NCBI GenBank assembly: GCA_017307505.1
Contig: JAFKEE010000063.1
Location: 1 to 52,645 of the forward strand
From: Acidobacteriota bacterium
GTDB lineage: Bacteria; Acidobacteriota; Terriglobia; Bryobacterales; Bryobacteraceae
Direction: 5' to 3'
Length of the DNA stretch: 52,645 bases
Shown here: positions 8,621 to 16,446 of the stretch, piece by piece
How the letters are laid out: the number at the start of each line of letters is the position of its first letter
How positions within the stretch are numbered: position 1 is the first letter of the stretch
The notes under the pieces: generated by a model
What the model saw: the letters and a program-made list of their open reading frames with translations, nothing else
What the model was told of the DNA's origin: nothing
Database searches by the model: none
Translations under genes and position numbers: made by a program

Positions 8621-11259
8621 AGATCGGTATTGACCTCGGCACGACGAACTCCGCGTGCGCGTTTATCGACCCCAACGAGGCGGATGGCGCGGATTTCCCG
8701 CCAGTTCACATTCTGCCGATTCCGCAGGAGGTGATCGGCGGCCAGATCGAATCCCGGCGTTCCCTGCCCTCGTTCCTTTACCTCGAGGGCGACGGGCTCA
8801 CCGGTGAGAACGCGCGCGAACAAGGAGCGCTGGTTCCCACCAAGCTGGTGCACTCCGCCAAGTCGTGGCTGTCGAACTCTGAGGTGGACCGGACCGCGAA
8901 GATCCTGCCGTGGGACGCGCAGGAGGCCGGCCGCGTGGTGTCGCCGGTGGAAGCGTCGGCCCGGTATCTGAAGCACATTCGCGACGCGTGGGAAGCCACC
9001 GGCCGTGGATCGATCTCTGAACACGATGTCGTGCTGACCGTGCCTGCCTCATTCGACGAGGAAGCGCGCGAACTGACCGTACAGGCTGCCCACGACGCGG
9101 GCATCGAGAACCTGACCCTGCTGGAAGAGCCGGCAGCCGCGTTCTACTCCTGGATCGCCAACCACCTCTCGCAATCGCAGAAGTCACTCACCGACGGCAT
9201 GACCGTGCTGGTCGTCGACGTCGGCGGCGGCACCAGCGACTTCACGGTAATCCGGGTAGGCCGCGAAGGCGACCGCGTCAACTTCACGCGTACGGCCGTG
9301 GGCCGGCACCTGCTGCTTGGCGGCGACAATCTGGACCTGACCCTGGCGTGGCTGGTGGAGTCGAAACTCAACAAGCAGCTCTCCCTGCGCCAGCGGAGCG
9401 CGCTGCGCCGGCAGTGTTCGGCGGCGAAGGAAAAACTGCTGGGTTCGGCGGATCTGGCGAGCGTGGACATCACCGTGCTCGGCGGAGGCACGTCGCTCAT
9501 CGGCGGAACCCTCAAGGCGACGGTTCTCCGCGAAGAGGCGATGGAACTCGCGATGGAGGGCTTCCTGCCGTTCTGCGGGCTGGACGAGAAACCCCAGGAA
9601 GACAAGAAGAGCCTGTTCCGCGAAATCGGCCTGCCATACGTCAGCGACCCGGCCGTCACCCGCCACCTCGCAGCCTTTCTGCAATCCTCACAATCGCCGG
9701 CGCCGGACGCGATCCTCTTCAATGGCGGGTTCTTCATCCCGGAGATCCTGCGCCAGCGGGTCACCGACGTAGTGGAGAGCTGGTACGGCAAGCGGCCGCT
9801 CGTCTTCGAGAACAATGACCTGGATCTGGCAGTCGCCGTGGGCGCGTCGTATTACTCCTACGTGCGCGGGACCGGCAGCGGTGTGCTGGTGCGCGGCGGC
9901 CTGCCGCGGGCCTATTTCCTGGGCGTCGATTCGCCGGATACGGCGGCGCTGAAGACTGTCTGCCTGGTACCGCGCGGCACGGAAGAGGGCTCCACCCTGA
10001 CTCTGGATCTCGAGAACCTGCAACTGGTCGCCAACAAGCCCGTCAAATTCAAGCTGTACTCCTCCCTGCTGCGCACGGAAGACCAGGTGGGCGAAGTGGT
10101 GGAGTTCCCGGTTCAGGAAGTGGCCGAGAACCTGCATCAGCACGCTCCGCTGGAGGCGGTGATCCGCTTCGGCAAGAAGGCGGAGGAACGTCTGGTTCCA
10201 GTAAAACTGGGCGTGCACCTGAGCGAAGTGGGCACGCTGGAGATCTGGGCGGAGTCCAAGATCAGCGAGCACCGCTGGCGGCTCCAGTTCGAACTGCGCA
10301 AGCCCGTCCTGGCGGAGCAGGTGAAGAAATCGCGCCCCGTGGCCGTCATCAGCGCGGAAGCCCTGGCGGCAGCGGAAGAGGCAGTGCGGGCGGTGTTCCA
10401 GCATGGCACGCTGGCGCCCGAGGAGTTGCCCGGGAAGCTGGAACAGATCCTCGCGCTGGGCCGCAATTCGTGGCCGCTGGAGGTGATCCGCAAGCTGGCG
10501 GATGTCTTCCTGGAACTGAACGAAGGACGTCGAAAATCACCAGCCCACGAAGTACGCTGGCTGAACCTGGGCGGCCTGTGCCTGCGCCCCGGCTTCGGTC
10601 ATCCCGGCGACGACTACCGCATCGAACTTGCCCGGCGCGTCTGGGCGCAGGGAACTGCCTTTGGCAACAAACCCGAGAACGAAACACAGTGGTGGATCTT
10701 CTGGGGCCGTGTGGCGGGCGGGCTGAACAAGAACCAGCAGGCCGATGTGTTCCAACGGATCGCCTATGCCTTGCTGCCGAAGGGCAAGCCGCAACGGTTG
10801 AACTCCAGTCTCGAACGAGAGATGTGGCGCTGCGCGGCGTCGCTGGAACTATTGCCCGCAGGCACGCGAACCGACCTTGGCAACGCCCTCGTGAAACGGC
10901 TGCGGTCGGAGGCGAGCGCGTCGGACTTCTGGTGCCTGGCCCGCATCGGCGCCCGCAAGCTCTTCTACGGACCGCTGAATCAGGTGCTGCCGGCAGCAAC
11001 GGCGGTGCGCTGGATTGAAGGGATCGGCAAGGTGAAGGGCAGCGAGGAGTGCATCGCGCGCCTGGGACAAAGTACAGGCGATGCGACGCGGGACCTGCCG
11101 CCCGGCTCCCTCGAAATGGTGCGGCGCACGCTGGCCGGCTCCCCGGAACTGCTGTCGCTCTTTGAAGGCGACACACCCAGCGATCTCGACTCGATGGCCC
11201 GCGTCTTTGGCGAAGAACTGCCGTCCGGCCTTGTGCTGGCGGAATCCGCACAGGAATGA
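8617..11259 (+). CDS. Hsp70-family protein with C-terminal DUF3731
   Basis: 880 residues from ATG 8617, whose first bases overlap the stop of the preceding Hsp70 gene; a longer upstream frame is ignored because the P-loop GIDLGTTNSACAF should lie at the N-terminus. ATPase motifs are complete: VLTVPASFDEEARE, VVDVGGGTSDFTV, LLLGGDNLDL and FNGGFFIPE. After a beta-rich segment ending near residue 565, about 300 residues follow that match the DUF3731 extension, helical and Trp-rich (WWIFWGRVAGGLNKNQQ). The paired short and long Hsp70 proteins suggest a heteromeric ATP-driven chaperone or assembly factor of unknown client. Downstream thiL overlaps its stop by four bases. Confidence 0.93.
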   Translation: MKIGIDLGTTNSACAFIDPNEADGADFPPVHILPIPQEVIGGQIESRRSLPSFLYLEGDGLTGENAREQGALVPTKLVHSAKSWLSNSEVDRTAKILPWDAQEAGRVVSPVEASARYLKHIRDAWEATGRGSISEHDVVLTVPASFDEEARELTVQAAHDAGIENLTLLEEPAAAFYSWIANHLSQSQKSLTDGMTVLVVDVGGGTSDFTVIRVGREGDRVNFTRTAVGRHLLLGGDNLDLTLAWLVESKLNKQLSLRQRSALRRQCSAAKEKLLGSADLASVDITVLGGGTSLIGGTLKATVLREEAMELAMEGFLPFCGLDEKPQEDKKSLFREIGLPYVSDPAVTRHLAAFLQSSQSPAPDAILFNGGFFIPEILRQRVTDVVESWYGKRPLVFENNDLDLAVAVGASYYSYVRGTGSGVLVRGGLPRAYFLGVDSPDTAALKTVCLVPRGTEEGSTLTLDLENLQLVANKPVKFKLYSSLLRTEDQVGEVVEFPVQEVAENLHQHAPLEAVIRFGKKAEERLVPVKLGVHLSEVGTLEIWAESKISEHRWRLQFELRKPVLAEQVKKSRPVAVISAEALAAAEEAVRAVFQHGTLAPEELPGKLEQILALGRNSWPLEVIRKLADVFLELNEGRRKSPAHEVRWLNLGGLCLRPGFGHPGDDYRIELARRVWAQGTAFGNKPENETQWWIFWGRVAGGLNKNQQADVFQRIAYALLPKGKPQRLNSSLEREMWRCAASLELLPAGTRTDLGNALVKRLRSEASASDFWCLARIGARKLFYGPLNQVLPAATAVRWIEGIGKVKGSEECIARLGQSTGDATRDLPPGSLEMVRRTLAGSPELLSLFEGDTPSDLDSMARVFGEELPSGLVLAESAQE

Positions 11260-12113
11260 ACGAACTCAGCCTCATCACCGCGATCCGGAAGTGGTCGACG
11301 CCCAGGGCAGCGGCCGCGGGCGTGGTGAAGGGCATCGGCGACGACTGTGCGATCATCCGGCCCCGCGCCAACGAGGATCTGTTGTTCACAACGGACTTCG
11401 TCCTCGAAGACGTCCACTTCACACGTGCCACCCAGACCGGTATCGACACCGGCTGGAAGGCCCTGGCCCGCGGCCTCAGCGACATCGCGGCTATGGGCGG
11501 CGACGCCCGTTACGCCCTCGTCTCGCTGGCCCTGGCGCCCTGGTGCTGTCACAACTATGTCCGGGATCTGTATAAGGGCTTTAACAAGCTGGCCGGGCTG
11601 CATGGCGTGCAGATCATCGGTGGAGACGTGTCGCGGACAGAGAAGCTCACCATCGACGTCATCGTGATTGGATCCACCCCGCGCGGCAAGGCGCTGCGGC
11701 GCGACGGGGCGAAACCGGGCGACGTGATCTACGTCAGTGGAGCCCTGGGCCGGGCCGCCGTGAAGGATTATAAGGACCGCCCCGTCCCCCGCCTCGAACT
11801 GGGCCGCAAACTGCGCGGCAAAGCGACATCCTGCATGGACTTAAGCGATGGACTGGCGATGGACCTGCACCGCCTGGCCGTGGAGTCCGGCGTCGCCGCC
11901 GAGCTCGACGGGCCGCTGCCCTCCGCCCCTGACGCCACCCTGGAACAGGCCCTCTTTGGAGGCGAAGACTACGAACTCCTGTGCACCCTGCCGGCCGGCC
12001 GCCGCGCGCCCAGGGAATTGACCCGCGTAGGGCTCATCGTGAAGGGCAAACCGGGCCGCGTGACCCTGGCGGGCGAAAGTTTACAACCCCGCGGTTGGGA
12101 TCCCCTCGCCTGA
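11256..12113 (+). CDS. thiL: Thiamine-monophosphate kinase
   Basis: ThiL phosphorylates thiamine monophosphate to thiamine diphosphate with ATP, the last step of thiamine biosynthesis. 285 residues, somewhat shorter than the common 310-350. Seen: GIGDDCAII near residue 28, TTDFVLEDVHF, the AIR-synthase-like stretch KALARGLSDIAAMGG, GGDVSR, MDLSDGLAMDL and FGGEDYELL, which carry the Mg-ATP and substrate ligands of the family. ATG 11256 overlaps the Hsp70 stop (ATGA), so it is expressed with the chaperone-like module although no other thiamine gene is present; the coupling may be incidental. Confidence 0.95.
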   Translation: MNELSLITAIRKWSTPRAAAAGVVKGIGDDCAIIRPRANEDLLFTTDFVLEDVHFTRATQTGIDTGWKALARGLSDIAAMGGDARYALVSLALAPWCCHNYVRDLYKGFNKLAGLHGVQIIGGDVSRTEKLTIDVIVIGSTPRGKALRRDGAKPGDVIYVSGALGRAAVKDYKDRPVPRLELGRKLRGKATSCMDLSDGLAMDLHRLAVESGVAAELDGPLPSAPDATLEQALFGGEDYELLCTLPAGRRAPRELTRVGLIVKGKPGRVTLAGESLQPRGWDPLA

Positions 12114-12219
12114 CCGGATTCCGCCATTCGCTGCAAATCCGCCGCCTCTCCCTGCATTCCGTAACCTGACCGGAGCCTCTGGCCGCATGCTGTATCCAGG
12201 ACAAACTGGGAGGCCCGCA

Positions 12220-13233
12220 ATGAGCCAGATTTGGAGTCGAACTCTCTTCGCCACGTTATTGCCCCTCATGGCCGTCCACGCCGACGGCACCATGCCGCAA
12301 AGGACGGCCGCCGTGGTGCTGTTCCCGGGCGCGCAGGTGATGGGCTACGCAGCGCCCATCGACATTCTGCGCTACGGCGGCACCAGCGTCTTCACGGTCG
12401 CCGAGAAGCCCACCGTCGTGACGAATGGCGACCTTAGCGTGAACGCACAGTATACCTTTGATAACGCACCGGATCCGGACATCCTGCTGGTGCCGGGCGG
12501 CAGCAATATGAAAGCGGAACTCGAGAATCCGCGCCTGCTCAACTTCCTGCGCGACAAGGCAGGAAAGGCCCAGATCGTCCTCTCTGTGAGCAATGGCTCC
12601 TTCCTGTTGGGCAAGGCCGGCCTGCTGGACGATCAGACCGCAACCGCCACGTTCGGCCTGACGGAAGGCCTGCGGCGCATCGCCCCGCTGGCCCGGGTGG
12701 TGGACGATGTCCGCTATGCGGATAGCGGCAAGTACGTGACGTCGGCGGGCCTGTCCGCGGGCATCGACGCAGCTCTGCACGTCCTGGAAAAGCTGGACGG
12801 ACGAGGCGCCGCGCAGATGGCCGCCCTCGCCGTGGAATATAACTGGGATCCCGAGGGATCTTTTGTCAGGTCCCAACTGGCAGACCGGCTCTGCGCTTTC
12901 CGCTACAGCGTGACGCAGGCGCAGTCCATCCGCCGGGAGGGCGACGAAGAGCAGTGGGTGAATGAGTGGGCGGTGACGGATCCGTCGTCTCCGGAAGTAG
13001 TCTTCGATGCCTTTCAGACGGCGATCCGGAAGCACGTGACCTGGATGGAGTCGACGCCGCAGTGGACGAAGATCGACGGCGAGGATGCCCCTTTGCGCAG
13101 CCAGTGGCGCTTTCGGGATGAGCGGGATCGAAGCTGGCGCGGAGTTCTGGAAGTTACGCCGAATACGGTGAGCGGTCAGGGGGTGGTTGTCCGCCTCTCC
13201 TTGCACCTGGATCCCCGGCGTGCGTCAATCTGA
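12220..13233 (+). CDS. Exported DJ-1/PfpI-like protein lacking the nucleophilic Cys
   Basis: 337 residues from ATG 12220, chosen for GGGAGG six bases upstream and for the signal peptide it gives (SRTLFATLLPLMAVHADG); an in-frame ATG at 12187 would bury it. Residues 29-200 have the DJ-1/PfpI fold: AAVVLFPGAQVMGYAAPIDIL, ILLVPGGSN, and the nucleophile-elbow region QIVLSVSNGSFLLGKAGLL. At that elbow the family normally has Cys (SVCTG); here it is Ser124. Residues 200-337 are an extra domain of unknown type ending in a beta-rich segment. Loss of Cys argues against glyoxalase or protease activity and for a binding role. It precedes a LytS/LytTR-like pair by only a few bases, so it may act with that system. 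Confidence 0.8.
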   Translation: MSQIWSRTLFATLLPLMAVHADGTMPQRTAAVVLFPGAQVMGYAAPIDILRYGGTSVFTVAEKPTVVTNGDLSVNAQYTFDNAPDPDILLVPGGSNMKAELENPRLLNFLRDKAGKAQIVLSVSNGSFLLGKAGLLDDQTATATFGLTEGLRRIAPLARVVDDVRYADSGKYVTSAGLSAGIDAALHVLEKLDGRGAAQMAALAVEYNWDPEGSFVRSQLADRLCAFRYSVTQAQSIRREGDEEQWVNEWAVTDPSSPEVVFDAFQTAIRKHVTWMESTPQWTKIDGEDAPLRSQWRFRDERDRSWRGVLEVTPNTVSGQGVVVRLSLHLDPRRASI

Positions 13234-13237
13234 TGGA

Positions 13238-14356
13238 ATGCAAGGCATGAATCCGGCAGTACCGCGTAACCCGTCGCGCATCCGCGTGACGTGGTGGAAG
13301 TTGTCCGCCGTCTGGGTAGCGTTCGCCCTGTTCAACGCCACCCAGGTGGTGCTCAGCGTCAAGGCGGAGATGCCGGAGGTGCCGGGCACCCCCTTGTTCA
13401 TCCGGGCGTTTCTGGGCTGGATGATCTGGGCGATGGCGACACCCCTGGTCGTCGAGTTAGGGCGGCGGTATCCGTTGCGCCGGCCAGGACTGGCGGTAGC
13501 CTTGCCGCTGCACCTGGTGACCTGGATCGGCATAGCCGCCACACGCGCGGTGCTGCTGGTGGTGCTGGCCGCGGAGTTGATCAAATACTGGCCGAACGAA
13601 GGAAAAAGTACGTTCCTGGAGCGGCTGGGCGGGCAGTTCCTGGCCCAGCTGCACATGGACCTGCTGGCTTATGCCGGCGTGATGATCTTCTGCGCGTGGC
13701 GAGAGTCGCAGCAGAGACTGCAGGAACGGGATGTGCGCGAGGCTCAGCTCGAGACGCAGCTCTCGCAGGCGCAACTGCGAGCGCTGCGGGCCCAGTTGAA
13801 TCCGCATTTCCTGTTCAACACCCTGAACGGAATCTCGGCCCTGGTGCGCGACGGCAACCAGGCCTGTGCGATCCGCATGCTGGTGGGATTGAGCGACCTG
13901 TTGCGCTATGTCATCGACAGCCCGCCGGACCTCGAGGTGGAGTTGGACGAGGAGATCCGCTTCGCCAAGCAGTATCTCGACATCCAGCAGATGCGGTATG
14001 GCGAGCGCCTGGGTGTGAACTGGTCGGTGCCCGAGGAGTTGGGCGGAGCCCGCGTGCCGAGCCTGATCCTGCAGCCGCTGCTGGAAAATGCGATTCAGTA
14101 CGGTGTGGCAGCCAGAAATGCCGCCGTGAACATCCGCGTCAGTGCGGCTGAATCGGACGGAGTCCTGAAACTGACGGTGAACAATGATGGCCCGTCGCTG
14201 CAGGAGAATCCGCGGCGAGCCGGGGTCGGCATCGCGAACACGCGCCAGCGCCTGGAAACCCTGTATGGCGAGCGGGCCGGCCTGGACGTCCATGACGCCC
14301 GGCCCTCGGGGGTGGAGGCGGTGATCCACCTGCCGCTGCGGGAGGAACCTGCGTGA
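13238..14356 (+). CDS. LytS/YehU-type sensor histidine kinase
   Basis: 372 residues from ATG 13238 (ATG 13247 is nearly as good; neither has a clear Shine-Dalgarno). The N-terminal ~155 residues contain four predicted membrane helices. A short coiled coil (ESQQRLQERDVREAQLETQL) leads to the His_kinase block ALRAQLNPHFLFNTLNGISAL with the phospho-accepting His. The ATPase follows with N-box LLENAIQYG and the G-box region GVGIANTRQRLE. This kinase type pairs with LytTR regulators, and the next gene is exactly that, overlapping by four bases. Signal unknown; the exported DJ-1-like protein upstream is a candidate partner. Confidence 0.93.
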   Translation: MQGMNPAVPRNPSRIRVTWWKLSAVWVAFALFNATQVVLSVKAEMPEVPGTPLFIRAFLGWMIWAMATPLVVELGRRYPLRRPGLAVALPLHLVTWIGIAATRAVLLVVLAAELIKYWPNEGKSTFLERLGGQFLAQLHMDLLAYAGVMIFCAWRESQQRLQERDVREAQLETQLSQAQLRALRAQLNPHFLFNTLNGISALVRDGNQACAIRMLVGLSDLLRYVIDSPPDLEVELDEEIRFAKQYLDIQQMRYGERLGVNWSVPEELGGARVPSLILQPLLENAIQYGVAARNAAVNIRVSAAESDGVLKLTVNNDGPSLQENPRRAGVGIANTRQRLETLYGERAGLDVHDARPSGVEAVIHLPLREEPA

Positions 14357-15132
14357 CGGCCGCCCCCCGCATCCGCGCGCTGCTGGTGGACGACGAGCCG
14401 CTGGCCAGGAAGAACCTGCGGCTGCTGCTGGAGCGCGACCAGGAGATCGAGGTCGCCGGCGAAAGCGCCAGCGGCCTGGAGGCCATGCAGGACATTCCGA
14501 AACTCGAGCCCGATCTCGTGTTTCTGGATGTTCAGATGCCCGAGGCTGACGGGTTCGACGTCATCGCGACGCTGGATCCCGAGAGCATGCCGGTGATCGT
14601 GTTCGTGACGGCCTATGACCAGCACGCCATTCGTGCCTTTGAAGTGCAGGCCGTCGACTATGTGTTGAAGCCCTTCGATGACGAACGCTTCGCGAGGGCG
14701 CTGGAGAACGCCAAGAGACAGGTGAGGTGCCGCGAAATGGAACAACTGGGCGAGCGTTTGCTGGCGTTGGCGGCTGCCCGGCCCGGGCAGGCGAAAGAGG
14801 GAGAGGCCGGGTTCACAGACCGCTTCATTGTGCGGACCGGCAACCGCCTGGTGCTGGTGCGGGCTCCTGAGATCGATTGGATCGAGGCCGCGGACTACTA
14901 CGTCCGGCTGCACGTGGCGGGCCGCGCCCACCTGGTGCGGCAATCCATGGCCGAAATGGAGCGATGCATGGACCCCGAGAAGTTCGTGCGCGTGCACCGC
15001 TCCACCATCGTGAACATCGACCGGATCCGCGAGGTCCAGCTGGGCGTCGATGGGGAGCACCGCGCCGTCCTTTCTGACGGCACAGAGCTCAAGATCAGCC
15101 GCGGGTATCGCCGCCGGCTTGGATTCCTCTAG
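14353..15132 (+). CDS. LytTR-family response regulator
   Basis: 259 residues from GTG 14353, overlapping the kinase stop (GTGA). The receiver domain spans residues 6-120 with acidic pair DDE at 13-15, phospho-acceptor Asp59 in VFLDVQMPEADG, and Lys in YVLKPF. The C-terminal LytTR DNA-binding domain (about 155-258) shows IDWIEAADYYVRLH, FVRVHRSTIVNIDRI and the ending ISRGYRRRL. It should bind pairs of direct repeats upstream of its targets, which are not identifiable here. The gene ends five bases from the convergent YeiH-like stop. Confidence 0.95.
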   Translation: MTAAPRIRALLVDDEPLARKNLRLLLERDQEIEVAGESASGLEAMQDIPKLEPDLVFLDVQMPEADGFDVIATLDPESMPVIVFVTAYDQHAIRAFEVQAVDYVLKPFDDERFARALENAKRQVRCREMEQLGERLLALAAARPGQAKEGEAGFTDRFIVRTGNRLVLVRAPEIDWIEAADYYVRLHVAGRAHLVRQSMAEMERCMDPEKFVRVHRSTIVNIDRIREVQLGVDGEHRAVLSDGTELKISRGYRRRLGFL

Positions 15133-15136
15133 AGGA

Positions 15137-16411
15137 TCAGATCTTAGGCACGGCGAAGAACATGCCGCCGAAGATCGCCCACGCCAGGATCAGCGTCCAG
15201 ATCACATTGGCCGTCTGGGCGCCCAGGAACGCGAAGAACGGTCGGCCGTTCTCCATCGTCAACAGATCGGTGAACTTCGTTTCCAGCCCGATGCAGGCAA
15301 AGGCGAGAGCGAACCAGGCGGTCCGCAGCCCGGTGAGCGTTCCTTTGGTTGCCTTGACTACGGCGGGATCCACCAGGAAGCTGAACGCGAGGGACGCGGC
15401 CACGAACCCGATCACAAACTTGGGGAACCGCTCCCAGATCACTTTCGCGCTGGCCTTCGGCTGATCGCCGTTGCCAGATTTCATCGACCACCAGATCGAC
15501 AGCAGGAACGCCGCTACACCAATCAGCACGTTCTGCGAGAACTTCACGATGGTGCCCATCTTCATGGCCGTTTCGCTGATGAGAGACCCGGCCGCGACGA
15601 CGCTGCCCGTGGTGTCGAGCGTCCCGCCCAGCCACGCGCCTCCCACCACGTCGGTGAGACCCATTGTCTTGATCAGCCAGGGCTGAATGACAATCATCGG
15701 CACAGCCACAATGAGGACGACACTCGCCACGTAGCTCAACCTCCGCCGGTCACCCTGGATGGCGCCGCAGGCCGCAATGGCGGCGCTCACGCCGCAGATG
15801 GAGACGGCCGTGGACAGCATGGCCGAGAACTCGTCATCCAGCTTCATGCGCCGGCACAACCAGAAACTGAAGTACCACACAACAATGACGACCAGGACCG
15901 CCTGCAGCATGCCCAGAACCCCGGCTTCCATGATGTCCTGGAAGAGAATCGTGGCGCCCATGATCACCAGGCCGCTCTTGATGAAGTATTCCGTGCGCAC
16001 GGCCTCCATCAGCCAGTCCGGGCAGCCGATCCCGTTGCTGACGAGCAGGCCGAGAACCAGCGCGAAAATGACATACTCGATGCCCCAATAGGCCACCGTA
16101 CTGTTGCCGGCGAGGAGTTGCGCCAGCCAGCCCAGCGCGAAGACCACAAGGAAGCCCAGTGCGAACCGTCCGGCTTTGGCGCCCAGGGCCAGGGCGCCAG
16201 GCAGCGCCATCACGAACAGAATCGCGCACAGAATCAGCGAAGTCTGCATGTTGGCGGAACTGAATAGGCCGCCCAGCGCGGTGGTGGAAGCCCATTTGAA
16301 AGCGGGCAAAGCGGGCCGGAGGCCAAGAGGTACAAGAATCAGGGTCGCCAAGCCCAGCCAGACGGCCAGCCAGTCCTCATGAATCCACCAGCGGTTCGAT
16401 GCAGAAGCCAT
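15137..16411 (-). CDS. YeiH/UPF0324-family membrane transporter (putative sulfate exporter)
   Basis: 424 residues with about ten to eleven hydrophobic helices. Family landmarks are FALVLGLLVSNG, EYFIKSGLVIMGATILF, STAVSICGVSAAIAACGAI, GAWLGGTLDTTGSVVAAG and the last helix pair LAFACIGLETKF. The family (COG2855) is annotated as putative sulfate exporter; only a few members have been studied, so the substrate is not established. Start ATG 16411. It follows the giant hybrid kinase on the same strand after 35 bp and may be co-transcribed with it. Confidence 0.9.
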   Translation of the reverse strand: MASASNRWWIHEDWLAVWLGLATLILVPLGLRPALPAFKWASTTALGGLFSSANMQTSLILCAILFVMALPGALALGAKAGRFALGFLVVFALGWLAQLLAGNSTVAYWGIEYVIFALVLGLLVSNGIGCPDWLMEAVRTEYFIKSGLVIMGATILFQDIMEAGVLGMLQAVLVVIVVWYFSFWLCRRMKLDDEFSAMLSTAVSICGVSAAIAACGAIQGDRRRLSYVASVVLIVAVPMIVIQPWLIKTMGLTDVVGGAWLGGTLDTTGSVVAAGSLISETAMKMGTIVKFSQNVLIGVAAFLLSIWWSMKSGNGDQPKASAKVIWERFPKFVIGFVAASLAFSFLVDPAVVKATKGTLTGLRTAWFALAFACIGLETKFTDLLTMENGRPFFAFLGAQTANVIWTLILAWAIFGGMFFAVPKI

Positions 16412-16446
16412 ATCTATCGAACACTACCACGCAGCAGCGGGTGGCT

